From Halohasta litorea (GTDB lineage Archaea > Halobacteriota > Halobacteria > Halobacteriales > Haloferacaceae): 52,546 nucleotides of DNA. This document shows, in pieces, positions 20,064 to 27,764 of this stretch. Both the position numbers and the translations under genes were made by a program. Under the pieces are notes generated by a model. That model searched no databases, had not been told where the DNA came from, and saw only the letters and a list, made by a program, of their open reading frames with translations. Each line of letters starts with the position of its first letter. The stretch's first letter is position 1. The stretch is taken from NCBI RefSeq assembly GCF_024494645.1, contig NZ_JANHDJ010000011.1:1-52546 (forward strand), in the 5' to 3' direction.

Positions 20064-20729
20064 TCAGTATACAATGAGCGAGAGATAGAGTTGGCCGACC
20101 CCAGCAACGATCATCACAACGCCGGCGAGCCGTTTGAGCCATCTGGAATGGGCCATTACGCGATTTGCGTTACTGATGATACCGACTCCAGTTGCGACGG
20201 TTGTTGCAGCCATTAGTACAGCAACGATGCCAGCGTAGACTCCTAATACGAGCATCGCTGCTTCGGTCGGGAGGGTGATGGCCCGAGCTACGACTGCGAG
20301 GAAGACTGGGGCGACGCATCCGGCCCCCGCTAGTGCGTATCCCGCGCCAAAAAGACCGAAGCCGAGAATGCTTGATCGGCGCTTTGGAAGTGGTAATGAC
20401 AGTGATGGAGCGCGGTCGAATGCGACAAGTAATCCGAAGACGATGAGCAATCCACCGACTAGCGTCTCGAAAATGGTGATATCTGACAGTGCCTCGTGAC
20501 CGACCCACGCCGTTGCCCCGCCCAGAAACGCAAACGTCGCAAGTACGCCCAACGCGGCTGCCACTCCCCGAATCCCCGCGCCTGTGACGGAGGCACTTTC
20601 GGTGTCAGTAGAGTTCACGTAGAAGCCAACGTAGCCCGGTAGCAGAGGGTAGGCACACGGTGAAAAGAACGTTGCTACACCCGCTGTGAGCGCGAACGAG
20701 ACATTTGTTAGAAGCGTCTCGCTGATCAT
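20064..20729 (-). CDS. CcdA-like thiol-redox membrane protein
   Basis: A 221-residue six-helix membrane protein of the cytochrome c biogenesis CcdA/DsbD-beta family, which carries electrons from cytoplasmic thioredoxin to extracytoplasmic thiol proteins. The redox cysteines are Cys25 in FFSPCAYPLLPGYV and Cys138 in AGAGCVAPVF, each in a helix with the family's proline context. Its start overlaps the stop of the TlpA-like gene by four bases, so the two are translationally coupled and the TlpA-like protein is the probable electron acceptor. Confidence 0.88.
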   Translation of the reverse strand: MISETLLTNVSFALTAGVATFFSPCAYPLLPGYVGFYVNSTDTESASVTGAGIRGVAAALGVLATFAFLGGATAWVGHEALSDITIFETLVGGLLIVFGLLVAFDRAPSLSLPLPKRRSSILGFGLFGAGYALAGAGCVAPVFLAVVARAITLPTEAAMLVLGVYAGIVAVLMAATTVATGVGIISNANRVMAHSRWLKRLAGVVMIVAGVGQLYLSLIVY

Positions 20730-21274
20730 GCGTTGAGAGCGGTTTCGATACCCGAGACGATCTCGTCAGCGGTATGAATACCCTTTTCAGACCACTGGAT
20801 TCGCCCAGTCGCATCGAGCGCCACAGCAGTCGGGTAATATCCGACATTGAGCTTCGCTGCAAGTTCGGCGGTCACGTCAGCAGCGACCAACCAGTCGCCG
20901 TCGTTCTCGCGCCACCACTCGACGACTGTTTCCTCGCTTAGTGAACCACCGACGTCTTCGGTCGTTACCGAGAGGAATAGCACCTCATCACCAATCCGGT
21001 CCTCGGCCTCACCGAGTGCTGGCATCTGCTCAACACAGGGCGCACACCAAGTCCCGAAGAAGTCGACGAATGTGGCTTGATTATCCGGGGGGATCGTCAC
21101 CTCACCACCGCGGCTTCCTGGTGCTTCGATCGTGTCGAGTGTCGTCGGTTCGACTGGCTCCGGTGTCTGACTCCCGGTGCTGAAGGTATCAGGAATTGTC
21201 CCGGTGGCGACGACCCCAGCGCCGCCGATTGCTCCAACACTAGCGAGTCCAGCAAGGAGGTTCCGACGCTTCAT
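20726..21274 (-). CDS. TlpA-like membrane-anchored thioredoxin
   Basis: A 182-residue extracytoplasmic thioredoxin-fold protein. The N-terminal MKRRNLLAGL plus hydrophobic segment (to about residue 27) is a signal or anchor with a twin-arginine-like pair. The thioredoxin active site WCAPC (Cys77, Cys80) lies in DFFGTWCAPCVEQMPAL. It would reduce disulfides or copper-site cysteines, receiving electrons from the CcdA-like partner. It overlaps the Sco gene by four bases upstream and ccdA by four downstream. Confidence 0.88.
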   Translation of the reverse strand: MKRRNLLAGLASVGAIGGAGVVATGTIPDTFSTGSQTPEPVEPTTLDTIEAPGSRGGEVTIPPDNQATFVDFFGTWCAPCVEQMPALGEAEDRIGDEVLFLSVTTEDVGGSLSEETVVEWWRENDGDWLVAADVTAELAAKLNVGYYPTAVALDATGRIQWSEKGIHTADEIVSGIETALNA

Positions 21275-21957
21275 CCTGTAACCACCTGCTCGAAATCATT
21301 TTCGACGGTCTCGACATCGACCGACGCACCGTTCGGGTACGCCCGTTCGACGATGCCACGCTCGTTCACGAGAAGGATCAGCCCGTAGTGCGGGAACTGA
21401 TACTCCAGATTCTCGAGATCCTCAGCAGGCTGCTTCTCGATGACAAGCCCGAACTGTTCTTCTAGCAGTTCCTGCCCTGCTTCGTAGCTCTCCGGCCGAA
21501 GGAAGTGCCAGTTGCCAGCGTCGAGATTGACCCCCTGCTGGCGGGCGTACTCGCGGAGGACATCAGCCGTGTCGCGCTCGGGGTCGAAGGTGTGTGCGAG
21601 AAAGGCGGCGGCGTCGCCGTACCCACCCTCGGCAGCGACTTCCTGTGCCCGCCGCAGTCGGAGAATGAGGGCGGGACAAACGCCGTCCGGACAATTCGTG
21701 TAGAACGATGTCCAGAGGATGGTTCGCTCCCCCTCAAAATCAGTCGTTGAAATATCTTCACCCGTAATCGGGTCGGGGACGGTGAACTCGGGCATCTCGT
21801 CGCCGTAGCTCGGATGAGCGGCTTCACTTAGATCCTGTTCAGGCGGGCCAAGGACTGTTCCCTCAGCGCCAGATTCAGTAAGTACGCCGAGGCAACCAGC
21901 GACGCTTGCAGTGGTCCCAGCTGCGGCGACCGACTGTAAATACCTTCGTCGATCCAT
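21271..21957 (-). CDS. Sco1/SenC family copper protein
   Basis: A 228-residue Sco-like thioredoxin-fold lipoprotein involved in delivering copper to the CuA site of cytochrome oxidase. The N-terminus RRRYLQSVAAAG...VAGC (lipobox Cys22) is a Tat-type lipoprotein signal. The metal/thiol cysteines are Cys89 and Cys94 (NCPDGVCP), which is a Cys-x4-Cys spacing rather than the classical Cys-x3-Cys. A His-containing segment AHTFDPERD follows. It is coupled to the TlpA/CcdA genes, a sensible electron donor set for keeping its cysteines reduced. Confidence 0.85.
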   Translation of the reverse strand: MDRRRYLQSVAAAGTTASVAGCLGVLTESGAEGTVLGPPEQDLSEAAHPSYGDEMPEFTVPDPITGEDISTTDFEGERTILWTSFYTNCPDGVCPALILRLRRAQEVAAEGGYGDAAAFLAHTFDPERDTADVLREYARQQGVNLDAGNWHFLRPESYEAGQELLEEQFGLVIEKQPAEDLENLEYQFPHYGLILLVNERGIVERAYPNGASVDVETVENDFEQVVTG

Positions 21958-22031
21958 ATCCGTGGCTTACCATCATCCGAACAAGTATTGTCTGGCGTTT
22001 TGCACCGCCAGCAAAGAAGGTATGTCTGTGT

Positions 22032-22292
22032 TTATCGTTCGCAGGACGACGAAGAGGGCCACAGTTGGATGGCAATGCCGACAATCCCAACTGCTATGGC
22101 TGAGACAAGGATTCGAAGAAGGCCGCCCCCGAATGCCGCTGTGGCCCCTCCAGCAACGGTGGCCCCGGCTGCACCTGTCGCTGCTGGTGCCGCAAAGAGA
22201 CAGCAGAGACTTACGGCACCGCCGAGCCCGATTAGAGGCCATCTGTTCTTTGAGTCCGTATCTTCAGCTTCGCCTGTTGTAGTGTCTGTCAT
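22032..22292 (-). CDS. Small Cys-containing membrane protein
   Basis: An 86-residue protein with two hydrophobic helices. The first carries adjacent cysteines (GGAVSLCCLFAAP) followed by an Ala/Gly-rich stretch (ATGAAGATVAGG). The layout resembles MerT-like small metal/thiol membrane proteins, but the similarity is only general. It sits between the GCPICN protein and Sco in the same direction and likely belongs to the redox/copper operon. Confidence 0.6.
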   Translation of the reverse strand: MTDTTTGEAEDTDSKNRWPLIGLGGAVSLCCLFAAPAATGAAGATVAGGATAAFGGGLLRILVSAIAVGIVGIAIQLWPSSSSCER

Positions 22293-22304
22293 TCTGTATA
22301 CTTA

Positions 22305-22745
22305 CTAGTGAGTTTGACTTCCTTGTTCATCCATACCACAGGCGTCACATGAACTCTGTGAACGGCTGTAGAGAAGTCCTGCAAAGAACACGACGCTTAC
22401 GACACCTAAAAGGGGTCGTAACGGGTCGAAATACGTCATCAGTGCGGAGCTGCTAAACAAGGCGAGCAGAAACGCATTGCAGATTGGACAGCCGAATGCC
22501 AGAAAGCCCACCACTGTTCCTACAGTAGCTGTCTTCTCGTCATTGCGCTGGTTGTTAGTTCGTTGGAGGGTATATACTCCCAAGAAGGCCGCAGTAGTGG
22601 TGAGGAATAGATAATCCAGCGGCGTTCGTGGTACCTGCCGAATGTAGAGAGGATTCGGAATCAAGCCCGTGACAATTCCAAAGAGCACGAACGCACCGGC
22701 ACTGATAGTTACTGCTTTCAGGTAACGTCTTGATGACGATCGCAT
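22305..22745 (-). CDS. Membrane protein with GCPICN motif
   Basis: A 146-residue protein with four predicted transmembrane helices. A Cys-x2-Cys motif (GCPICN, about residues 92-97) lies at a helix boundary, and further cysteines (CDACG) are in the hydrophilic tail. Similar GCPxCN membrane proteins occur next to TlpA/CcdA-type genes in other organisms. A thiol or metal role is inferred. It is the first gene of the leftward redox operon that runs to ccdA. Confidence 0.65.
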   Translation of the reverse strand: MRSSSRRYLKAVTISAGAFVLFGIVTGLIPNPLYIRQVPRTPLDYLFLTTTAAFLGVYTLQRTNNQRNDEKTATVGTVVGFLAFGCPICNAFLLALFSSSALMTYFDPLRPLLGVVSVVFFAGLLYSRSQSSCDACGMDEQGSQTH

Positions 22746-22912
22746 TCCTATTCCCGTTTAGATCTCTGGTAAATAAAGCAGGCCGGCTCTTTGCTCGTTC
22801 GTAGAAAAGCGGATTCGATTTCGTGGGAGTTCCGTTTTGTTGTGCATAGCAACGATACGTTTGGTGTGGCCAAATCGTCGCTTCTTTGCGGATGAACTCG
22901 TAATATGGGCAT

Positions 22913-23272
22913 ATGACGACAGGGGAAAACAGCCAGTCTGCGGCCCTCTTGGAGCTTTTCGCGGACGACTATTCTCGAGAAATCTTGCTAGCTGCTGATG
23001 AATCCCCCAGAACGGCGAAAGAACTCAGCCAGCGATGTGATGCATCGTTGGCGACGATCTACCGTCGTATCTCCACCCTACAGGAACACGGTCTCATCAG
23101 AGTTCATTCGACGATCGGTTCCGGTGGCGAACACAAACAATTATTTGAAACGACAATTGAAACGCTTCAGCTCGTCATTTCCGACGGTGAGCTCGAACTG
23201 TCCATCGAGACTCGGGACGAGCTCGCCGACAACTTCACCACGCTCTGGAACAATTTTCGCGAGAATATATGA
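22913..23272 (+). CDS. Winged-helix (ArsR-type) transcriptional regulator
   Basis: A 119-residue protein with one winged-helix domain: helix 2-3 is SPRTAKELSQRCDASLATIYRRISTL (about 27-52), followed by the wing (LIRVHSTIGSGGEHKQLF). The C-terminal third is amphipathic and probably dimerises. It overlaps the DUF7521 gene by four bases, a recurrent haloarchaeal pair. It is divergent from the redox operon, whose promoter it may control. Confidence 0.8.
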   Translation: MTTGENSQSAALLELFADDYSREILLAADESPRTAKELSQRCDASLATIYRRISTLQEHGLIRVHSTIGSGGEHKQLFETTIETLQLVISDGELELSIETRDELADNFTTLWNNFRENI

Positions 23273-23556
23273 TTAGCATCCCGACCATCGCCATAAAGCT
23301 GATCGCGCTCTCGCTGAGTCTCTCTGTTGCGTATCTTGCGTTCTATGCGTATCGCCGGAGTGAAAGCAGTCCGATGTTCTACGTTTCGATCGGATTCGTC
23401 TTTATTGGAATCGGCGCAGTTTGTGAAGGACTTATTCTCAATACGTTCAACACCTCGCTGTTTTCAGCTGCGCTCGTTCAAGCGGTACTCGTCTCTATTG
23501 GGATGTTGCTGATTTTACGATCTGTTATGCTTGATCCTGAACAACAGAACATCTAG
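23269..23556 (+). CDS. DUF7521 family membrane protein
   Basis: A 95-residue protein with three hydrophobic helices (about 5-25, 35-60 and 66-88), separated by the basic loop AYRRSESSPM. This matches haloarchaeal DUF7521. It starts inside the stop of the winged-helix gene (ATGA overlap). It possibly sequesters or signals to the regulator at the membrane. Function unproven. Confidence 0.75.
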   Translation: MISIPTIAIKLIALSLSLSVAYLAFYAYRRSESSPMFYVSIGFVFIGIGAVCEGLILNTFNTSLFSAALVQAVLVSIGMLLILRSVMLDPEQQNI

Positions 23557-23650
23557 CAGAACGCTCACAGTATGAGGCTATTATATGAGAACAGGAGGTG
23601 AATTTACCAACCAGACGAGTACTTGAGCGTGCCGTGATCAGCCTCTTGTT

Positions 23651-25327
23651 GTGCCCCTACCCCGTGAGTCTCGCCGCACTGTCTTCCGCCAGATCGCCCA
23701 ACAATCCTACGTCGATTGGCCCACGTACGAGTCTAGCCCGCTGGCCGATCGCTCGTTCCTCCCAGCGTTGGAGTCGGATATCCACACCGTCGCAAAAGTA
23801 TGGTTCAACCAGGATGAACACGAGACAGTCGAACCGTTCGTCCACGCAGTGCCGCTCGCATACGTTCAGTTCGATACCCACGACCGGTACACAGGTTCAA
23901 CAAGCTACGAGATGGAGACGTTGTTTCGCCTGTTCCTGCTGAAAGAGTGCCATGGCTGGGACCACGAGACTGCCCTCGCCGAATACCTCACCAACCACCC
24001 CGCTCTCTGTAATCAACTCGGCCTGGAGTCGGTGCCGAGCCAATCCACGCTGTGGCGCAGTTGGCACCATCGGTTCACTGCTGAACTCCAAGCTACCGTC
24101 GAGACAGCAGCGCGAACGATTCTGATTAAAGCGCAGAATGCGGGCGTTACAATCCCGCGTGAACCAAACCGACAGAACCGCAGACATAATGACGAGAGTC
24201 CAGAATCGGACCCATCTGACCAAACCGTATTAGAGCAGGCTGAGATAGTCACTGAGCAGGTGAGTCGCGTTGCGTTACCAGCGTTCTCACTGGACCGTGG
24301 CGAGGGGTGTGAGATCCACGAGAATGCCTACTGGGACTTACAGACGTATCTGGGCCTCCGTGAGAATCTGGCCGTCAACGAAGGCGCTCGGAGCTTCATC
24401 CACGAGTCCAATCGAGAGCGGACACCGCTCGGCCACGCCCATCGCGAGCATGTACGGAACCTCTCTATCGAACAGATTCGGGAGATGTACCGCCAAGCCG
24501 TGGGTCGCCTCTTGGATCGAGTCGCAGAGACGGAGGAGTTCTTCCGAGCTGGTATCGTCGCCATCGATATTACCGAGGATGATCCTTTCACAGGCGATAG
24601 GACGGATCACGAAGACGAGATCATCGGGACGAAGGAGAACACCGACGAGTACGCCTACCAGTGGGCGACGGTTCAGCTGGTTGGGAACGCTGTTCCAATA
24701 GTCCTCGATGCGCGCCCAGTCCGGAAAGGAGATACGCGTAAGGAAATCGTCGAAGACCTCCTGGACTCGGCAGAGGCCCTCGTTCACGTCGACAATGTGC
24801 TGATGGACCGAGAGTTCGATAGCCAGCACATCCTGGAGATGCTCAGCCAGCGCGGACTCTCATATATCGTCCCGAAACGGATGCAAACCAGCGAGAAAGC
24901 ACAGGCGAAACGACTTCTACAGCGCGATAAGGATCGGTATGAGACCGATCGGAAGTTACATCTCGGCGATAACGAGTGGCACTCGACGACGCTCATCTAC
25001 CGACGCAAAGAGAACTCCGAACACACCGATCATCAGCAGTATTCGGTGTTCATGACGAATCGGAATAGCGGGCTCCTTACTGAGTACGGATACAGATGGG
25101 AGATTGAGAGCGGCTACAAATCGATCAAACGATTCATGGGCGCGACGACCTCGAAGCACTTTGGCCTCCGATTCTTCTACTTCGCCTTCGCCTGTCTCCT
25201 GTACTCGATCTGGCGAGCGGTTGATTTGCTCGTGCAGGTACAGTTGACCGGTGAGTACGAACACTCGCCGATCGTGACTGCCGACAACACGCTGACGCTG
25301 GTGAAGAAGGAAACGGGAATCGGATAG
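23651..25327 (+). CDS. IS4-type transposase (558 aa)
   Basis: A complete-looking transposase beginning at GTG 23651. It shows an N-terminal DNA-binding region, a first Asp in IVAIDITEDDPFTGD, a second Asp in VLMDREFDSQ, and the IS4 signature YRWEIESGYKSIK with the catalytic Glu, followed by the hydrophobic tail RFFYFAFACLLYSIWR. It is related to but clearly different from the 45.8 kb transposase. A short stem-loop (25341-25354) and the shared right-end motif (25361-25373) follow. I could not identify a matching left terminal repeat, so the exact IS boundaries are open. Confidence 0.85.
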   Translation: MPLPRESRRTVFRQIAQQSYVDWPTYESSPLADRSFLPALESDIHTVAKVWFNQDEHETVEPFVHAVPLAYVQFDTHDRYTGSTSYEMETLFRLFLLKECHGWDHETALAEYLTNHPALCNQLGLESVPSQSTLWRSWHHRFTAELQATVETAARTILIKAQNAGVTIPREPNRQNRRHNDESPESDPSDQTVLEQAEIVTEQVSRVALPAFSLDRGEGCEIHENAYWDLQTYLGLRENLAVNEGARSFIHESNRERTPLGHAHREHVRNLSIEQIREMYRQAVGRLLDRVAETEEFFRAGIVAIDITEDDPFTGDRTDHEDEIIGTKENTDEYAYQWATVQLVGNAVPIVLDARPVRKGDTRKEIVEDLLDSAEALVHVDNVLMDREFDSQHILEMLSQRGLSYIVPKRMQTSEKAQAKRLLQRDKDRYETDRKLHLGDNEWHSTTLIYRRKENSEHTDHQQYSVFMTNRNSGLLTEYGYRWEIESGYKSIKRFMGATTSKHFGLRFFYFAFACLLYSIWRAVDLLVQVQLTGEYEHSPIVTADNTLTLVKKETGIG

Positions 25328-25340
25328 TAACGGAATTCTC

Positions 25341-25354
25341 CCCGCGATAGCGGG
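25341..25354 (+). terminator. Stem-loop after the IS transposase
   Basis: CCCGC-GATA-GCGGG forms a perfect 5-bp stem 14 bases after the stop codon. Weaker equivalents follow the other two IS4-type copies. It has no T-run, so terminator function is tentative. Confidence 0.4.
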
Positions 25355-25360
25355 ACGTCT

Positions 25361-25373
25361 GAGTGGCGACACT
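25361..25373 (+). repeat. IS4-type right-end motif, copy 2
   Basis: GAGTGGCGACACT, 33 bases after the transposase stop. See the parallel copies at 16976 and 47456. Confidence 0.5.
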
Positions 25374-25742
25374 ATCCAGAGTCTCGGAAATCCGTTAGAA
25401 TAGTTGCCTGCGGAACAAGAGCAGCCGTTCAGAAAGCTATCTGACGCGGATTCCACTCTCCGATTCGGCCGATACCACGCATTACAGGCCCGCCATACCC
25501 GCTGTAGTCTCAACTTCCACAACTTCGGAGGATAGGTTTTGATGCGTGCCTTCTATTCTCTCCGATCATTGTCGTGTAGAAATAGTATTAAGAAACCTTC
25601 TTGACCTGTTGTTCATCGATTGGCAGCACAGACATCAGTCGATTGGCCCCACTCGGGTTAACCAGCTACCTGCCCAGAAATTACTGGGAAAATTATGTTT
25701 TCGATTCGATGTATCTCGTTGGGAGGTACTGGTCTGTCCCGC

Positions 25743-25901
25743 TCATTTTATCTCAGAGTCCTCTGACATCTCGTCTGCTGATTCATCGGCATTACCAGTC
25801 GATTTGGTCCTCGTATTGACATCCTCGTCATCGGACCCAAAGAGCGCAATATACACCCATATCCACGCATTCGCTCGCTGTCGACGAGGCCCGACGTTCA
25901 T
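25743..25901 (-). CDS. Candidate 52-aa small protein downstream of an Idr box
   Basis: An open frame of 52 codons beginning three bases after the stop of the 34-codon frame at 25905-26009. The product has a basic start (MNVGPRRQRAN), one short hydrophobic stretch (AWIWVYIALFG) and a strongly acidic tail (GSDDEDVN to DEMSEDSE), a typical haloarchaeal composition. No family recognised. Support is positional (tandem to a leaderless iron-box promoter) and compositional only. Confidence 0.35.
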   Translation of the reverse strand: MNVGPRRQRANAWIWVYIALFGSDDEDVNTRTKSTGNADESADEMSEDSEIK

Positions 25902-25904
25902 TTG

Positions 25905-26009
25905 TCAGGCCCTCCGAATCAAATGGCTTCGCACGATTCGTTGACACTCGTGACAAGTCGTATCGAATGCGCCGGGGGAGTTGGTTGTGTTTGTCGAATA
26001 GAGACTCAT
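25905..26009 (-). CDS. Candidate 34-aa CxxC mini-protein under an Idr box
   Basis: A 34-codon frame whose ATG lies about 27 bases past a TATA-like AATATATTTT and 12 bases past a TTAGG-type iron box, exactly the leaderless layout of the two large iron promoters at 36.7 and 44.1 kb. The product ends DTTCHECQRIVRSHLIRRA, with a single Cys-x2-Cys (Cys19, Cys22) that could bind Fe or Zn, and a basic tail. No homologue recognised. Confidence 0.4.
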   Translation of the reverse strand: MSLYSTNTTNSPGAFDTTCHECQRIVRSHLIRRA

Positions 26010-26020
26010 CGCTACTGAAT

Positions 26021-26034
26021 TTAGGTTAGGCTAA
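26021..26034. promoter_or_regulatory. Idr/DtxR-type iron box
   Basis: TTAGGTTAGGCTAA, a near-palindrome matching TTAGG-N4-CCTAA at 12 of 14 positions or better, next to a TATA-like AAATATATT. Read leftwards it fits the 34-codon frame. Read rightwards, dpsA is about 315 bases away, beyond degraded sequence. Confidence 0.7.
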
Positions 26035-26040
26035 AATATA

Positions 26041-26271
26041 TTAGTTTTTGCCCGGCGCGGTTGCGTCGGTGCTGCCGGGGATTTCGATTTTGATTTCGAG
26101 TTCCGGCTCGTGCATTTCCTTAGAATTGACTTCTAACTAGATGGGTTCGCCGACCTCGACAGAACGCGTACGGATGTGGTAGAACTCTTCATTAGCCGAG
26201 ACTGTTGCAAGCGGGCCAACGAGACTGTCGAAGACAAATGACAGGTACAAAGAGACATCGAATCCATCCAT
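26041..26271 (-). pseudogene. Partial, rearranged copy of an amphi-Trp domain gene
   Basis: The last 34 codons (MHEPELEIKIEIPGSTDATAP) duplicate the C-terminus of the amphi-Trp gene at 26937-27227. They are separated by an in-frame TAG (26137-26139, where the other copy has GAG) from an unrelated 44-codon open frame starting 26271. The N-terminal half of the domain is missing. It is a recombination scar lying between the iron box and dpsA. Confidence 0.6.
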
Positions 26272-26349
26272 CCGATGGTTTAGGGTATACGAAAAATTAT
26301 ACTAAATTTGATAAGTTATAAGGAAGAGAAGATCTAAGAAGGATATGTA

Positions 26350-26895
26350 ATGAACACTGAAAAGCGGACCAATCAGAAAGCGGGCACTGTCGAATCGAAC
26401 GCACTCAGACTCGACGAAAAGAAGGCCGAGCAGATCATTGACGCGCTCAATACAGATTTGGCTGACGCCTATGTGCTCTACCACCAGCTCCACAAACACC
26501 ACTGGAACGTCGAGGGCGCGGAGTTCCATGACATCCACGTTTTCTTGCAGGAGGTCTACGAGGACGTCGAGGCCGCCGCCGACGAGATCGCCGAACGCCT
26601 CCAGGCACTCGGTGGCGTCCCGCATGCGAGTATGACTACGCTTGCCGAGAACGCCACCGTCGAGGCCGAAGACGAGGACGTCTACGACATCCGAACCTCG
26701 CTATCGAACGATCTGGAGATGATGGGAAACATGATCGAGAGCATCCGCCAGCATATCGAACTCGTCGAGAATCTCGGCGACTACGCTACCGGGCACATGC
26801 TCCGCGAGCAGCTCGAAACGCTCGAAGAACACACTCACCACATCGAACACTACCTCGAAGACGACACGCTCGTTGTGAGCGAGTCGACGAATTAA
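26350..26895 (+). CDS. dpsA: DpsA ferritin-like iron-storage protein
   Basis: A 181-residue Dps/ferritin-like protein forming a dodecameric shell that oxidises and stores iron and protects DNA. The ferroxidase-site pattern is visible: HKHHWNVEG (His of one subunit) and FHDIHVFLQEVYEDVEAAADEIAERL (Asp/Glu ligands), on a four-helix bundle. The N-terminal 25 residues are the usual halophilic extension. A GAAGGATA purine stretch lies 6-13 bases before the ATG, and an AT-rich TATA-like region is upstream. Its position beside the DtxR gene and the uptake array fits iron homeostasis. Confidence 0.93.
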   Translation: MNTEKRTNQKAGTVESNALRLDEKKAEQIIDALNTDLADAYVLYHQLHKHHWNVEGAEFHDIHVFLQEVYEDVEAAADEIAERLQALGGVPHASMTTLAENATVEAEDEDVYDIRTSLSNDLEMMGNMIESIRQHIELVENLGDYATGHMLREQLETLEEHTHHIEHYLEDDTLVVSESTN

Positions 26896-26936
26896 AAACC
26901 GCAAGACGGCTGGTTGCGGTTGGCCCCTTGTTCGAC

Positions 26937-27227
26937 TCACTCGACGTGCGGCGCGGTCGCGTCGGTGCTGCCGGGAATTTCGATCTCGATTTCAAGTTCC
27001 GGCTCGTCCATCCCCTCGTAGTCGACTTCTAACTCGATAGGTTCGCCGAAGGTGAATGGGAGTTCCCGCTGGTCGTCGTCGGTAAGCTCCTCGCCGTCCG
27101 GTAGCTGTTCGCCCAGTGAGATCAGAAAGTCGCCGAGCTCGCTGGCTTCGAGACGGTACTCCTGTTCGAAGTTGCGGCCCTAGCGGATCACCGTACGCTC
27201 GTTTTCAGGTGTGTCGGTATCTGACAT
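26937..27227 (-). pseudogene. Amphi-Trp domain gene interrupted by TAG at codon 16
   Basis: Reading from ATG 27227, 15 codons (to RTVIR) are followed by TAG (27180-27182) and then 80 in-frame codons with the amphi-Trp signature: FEQEYRLEASELGDFLISLG and ELEIEIEIPGSTDATAP, ending TGA at 26937. No early alternative start exists after the TAG. Everything downstream is unblemished, so the lesion is recent, or the codon is read through. Family function is unknown. Confidence 0.65.
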
Positions 27228-27271
27228 GGGACACTAGTCTGTTGGGCCACGAGCAGCAAATTAGTCGCGGT

Positions 27272-27697
27272 TCACTCATTCAATCGGTTGCTCAGTGCTG
27301 TGGTCGACGCCCGCTCGGAGGGGTCGATGCCGAGAACGGTTGTCGCCAGCCGGTCAGCCACCAGCGGGCTCACTGACCCCGCTAGTTCGAACGCCTCGGC
27401 GTCGGGATCGGCGAGATCGAGTACGTCGTCGAAAAAGCGACGCAACACCAGATACGACTCTTGGAGTTCGACCGCGCGCTCGCGGCCCGCGTCGGTGAGC
27501 TGTGTGCCTTTATACGGCTCGTAGTCGACCAGCCCTTTGTCGGCCAGTCGCTGGAGCATCTCGGTGGCCGACGACGGCGAGCGGCCGAGTTCGTCGGCGA
27601 CCCGTCCCGAGGCGACCGGCTCGCCGCTCGGTCCGGCGAGTTGGTGGACGACCAACAGGTACTGTGCGGCGTCGCTCATCAGTTCACCGTCCGCCAA
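27272..27697 (-). CDS. DtxR-family metal-dependent repressor (Idr/SirR-like)
   Basis: A 141-residue regulator of the DtxR/IdeR/SirR class. The winged helix covers about residues 8-70 (VADELGRSPSSATEMLQRLADKGLVDYEPYKGTQLT), followed by the dimerisation/metal helices (ESYLVLRRFFDDVLDL, then AFELAGSVSPLVADRLA). It lacks the C-terminal SH3-like domain of DtxR. The canonical Cys/His metal ligands of the second helix are replaced by ELAGSVS, so metal sensing may differ. It is the likely protein that reads the TTAGG-type boxes in this locus. Start could be Met1 or Met7. Confidence 0.85.
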   Translation of the reverse strand: MADGELMSDAAQYLLVVHQLAGPSGEPVASGRVADELGRSPSSATEMLQRLADKGLVDYEPYKGTQLTDAGRERAVELQESYLVLRRFFDDVLDLADPDAEAFELAGSVSPLVADRLATTVLGIDPSERASTTALSNRLNE

Positions 27698-27764
27698 CGG
27701 GCGTTCGACGACTGGTGATGGGATGCAGCGGTCGACGACTGCTGGTAGTGGGGTGGAATGAAAT

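Noticed and set aside
25546-25944. 132-codon forward frame opposite the candidate mini-ORFs
   Set aside because: No promoter, no acidic bias and many Cys/His/Arg residues. The reverse-strand mini-ORFs explain the region better.
2183-27182. Pyrrolysine or programmed amber read-through as the explanation for in-frame TAGs
   Set aside because: TAG ends ordinary genes here (TFIIB, a DUF7521 gene, a transposase, a receptor gene), two affected genes also have frameshifts or truncation, and no pyl genes are in the window. Kept only as something to test.
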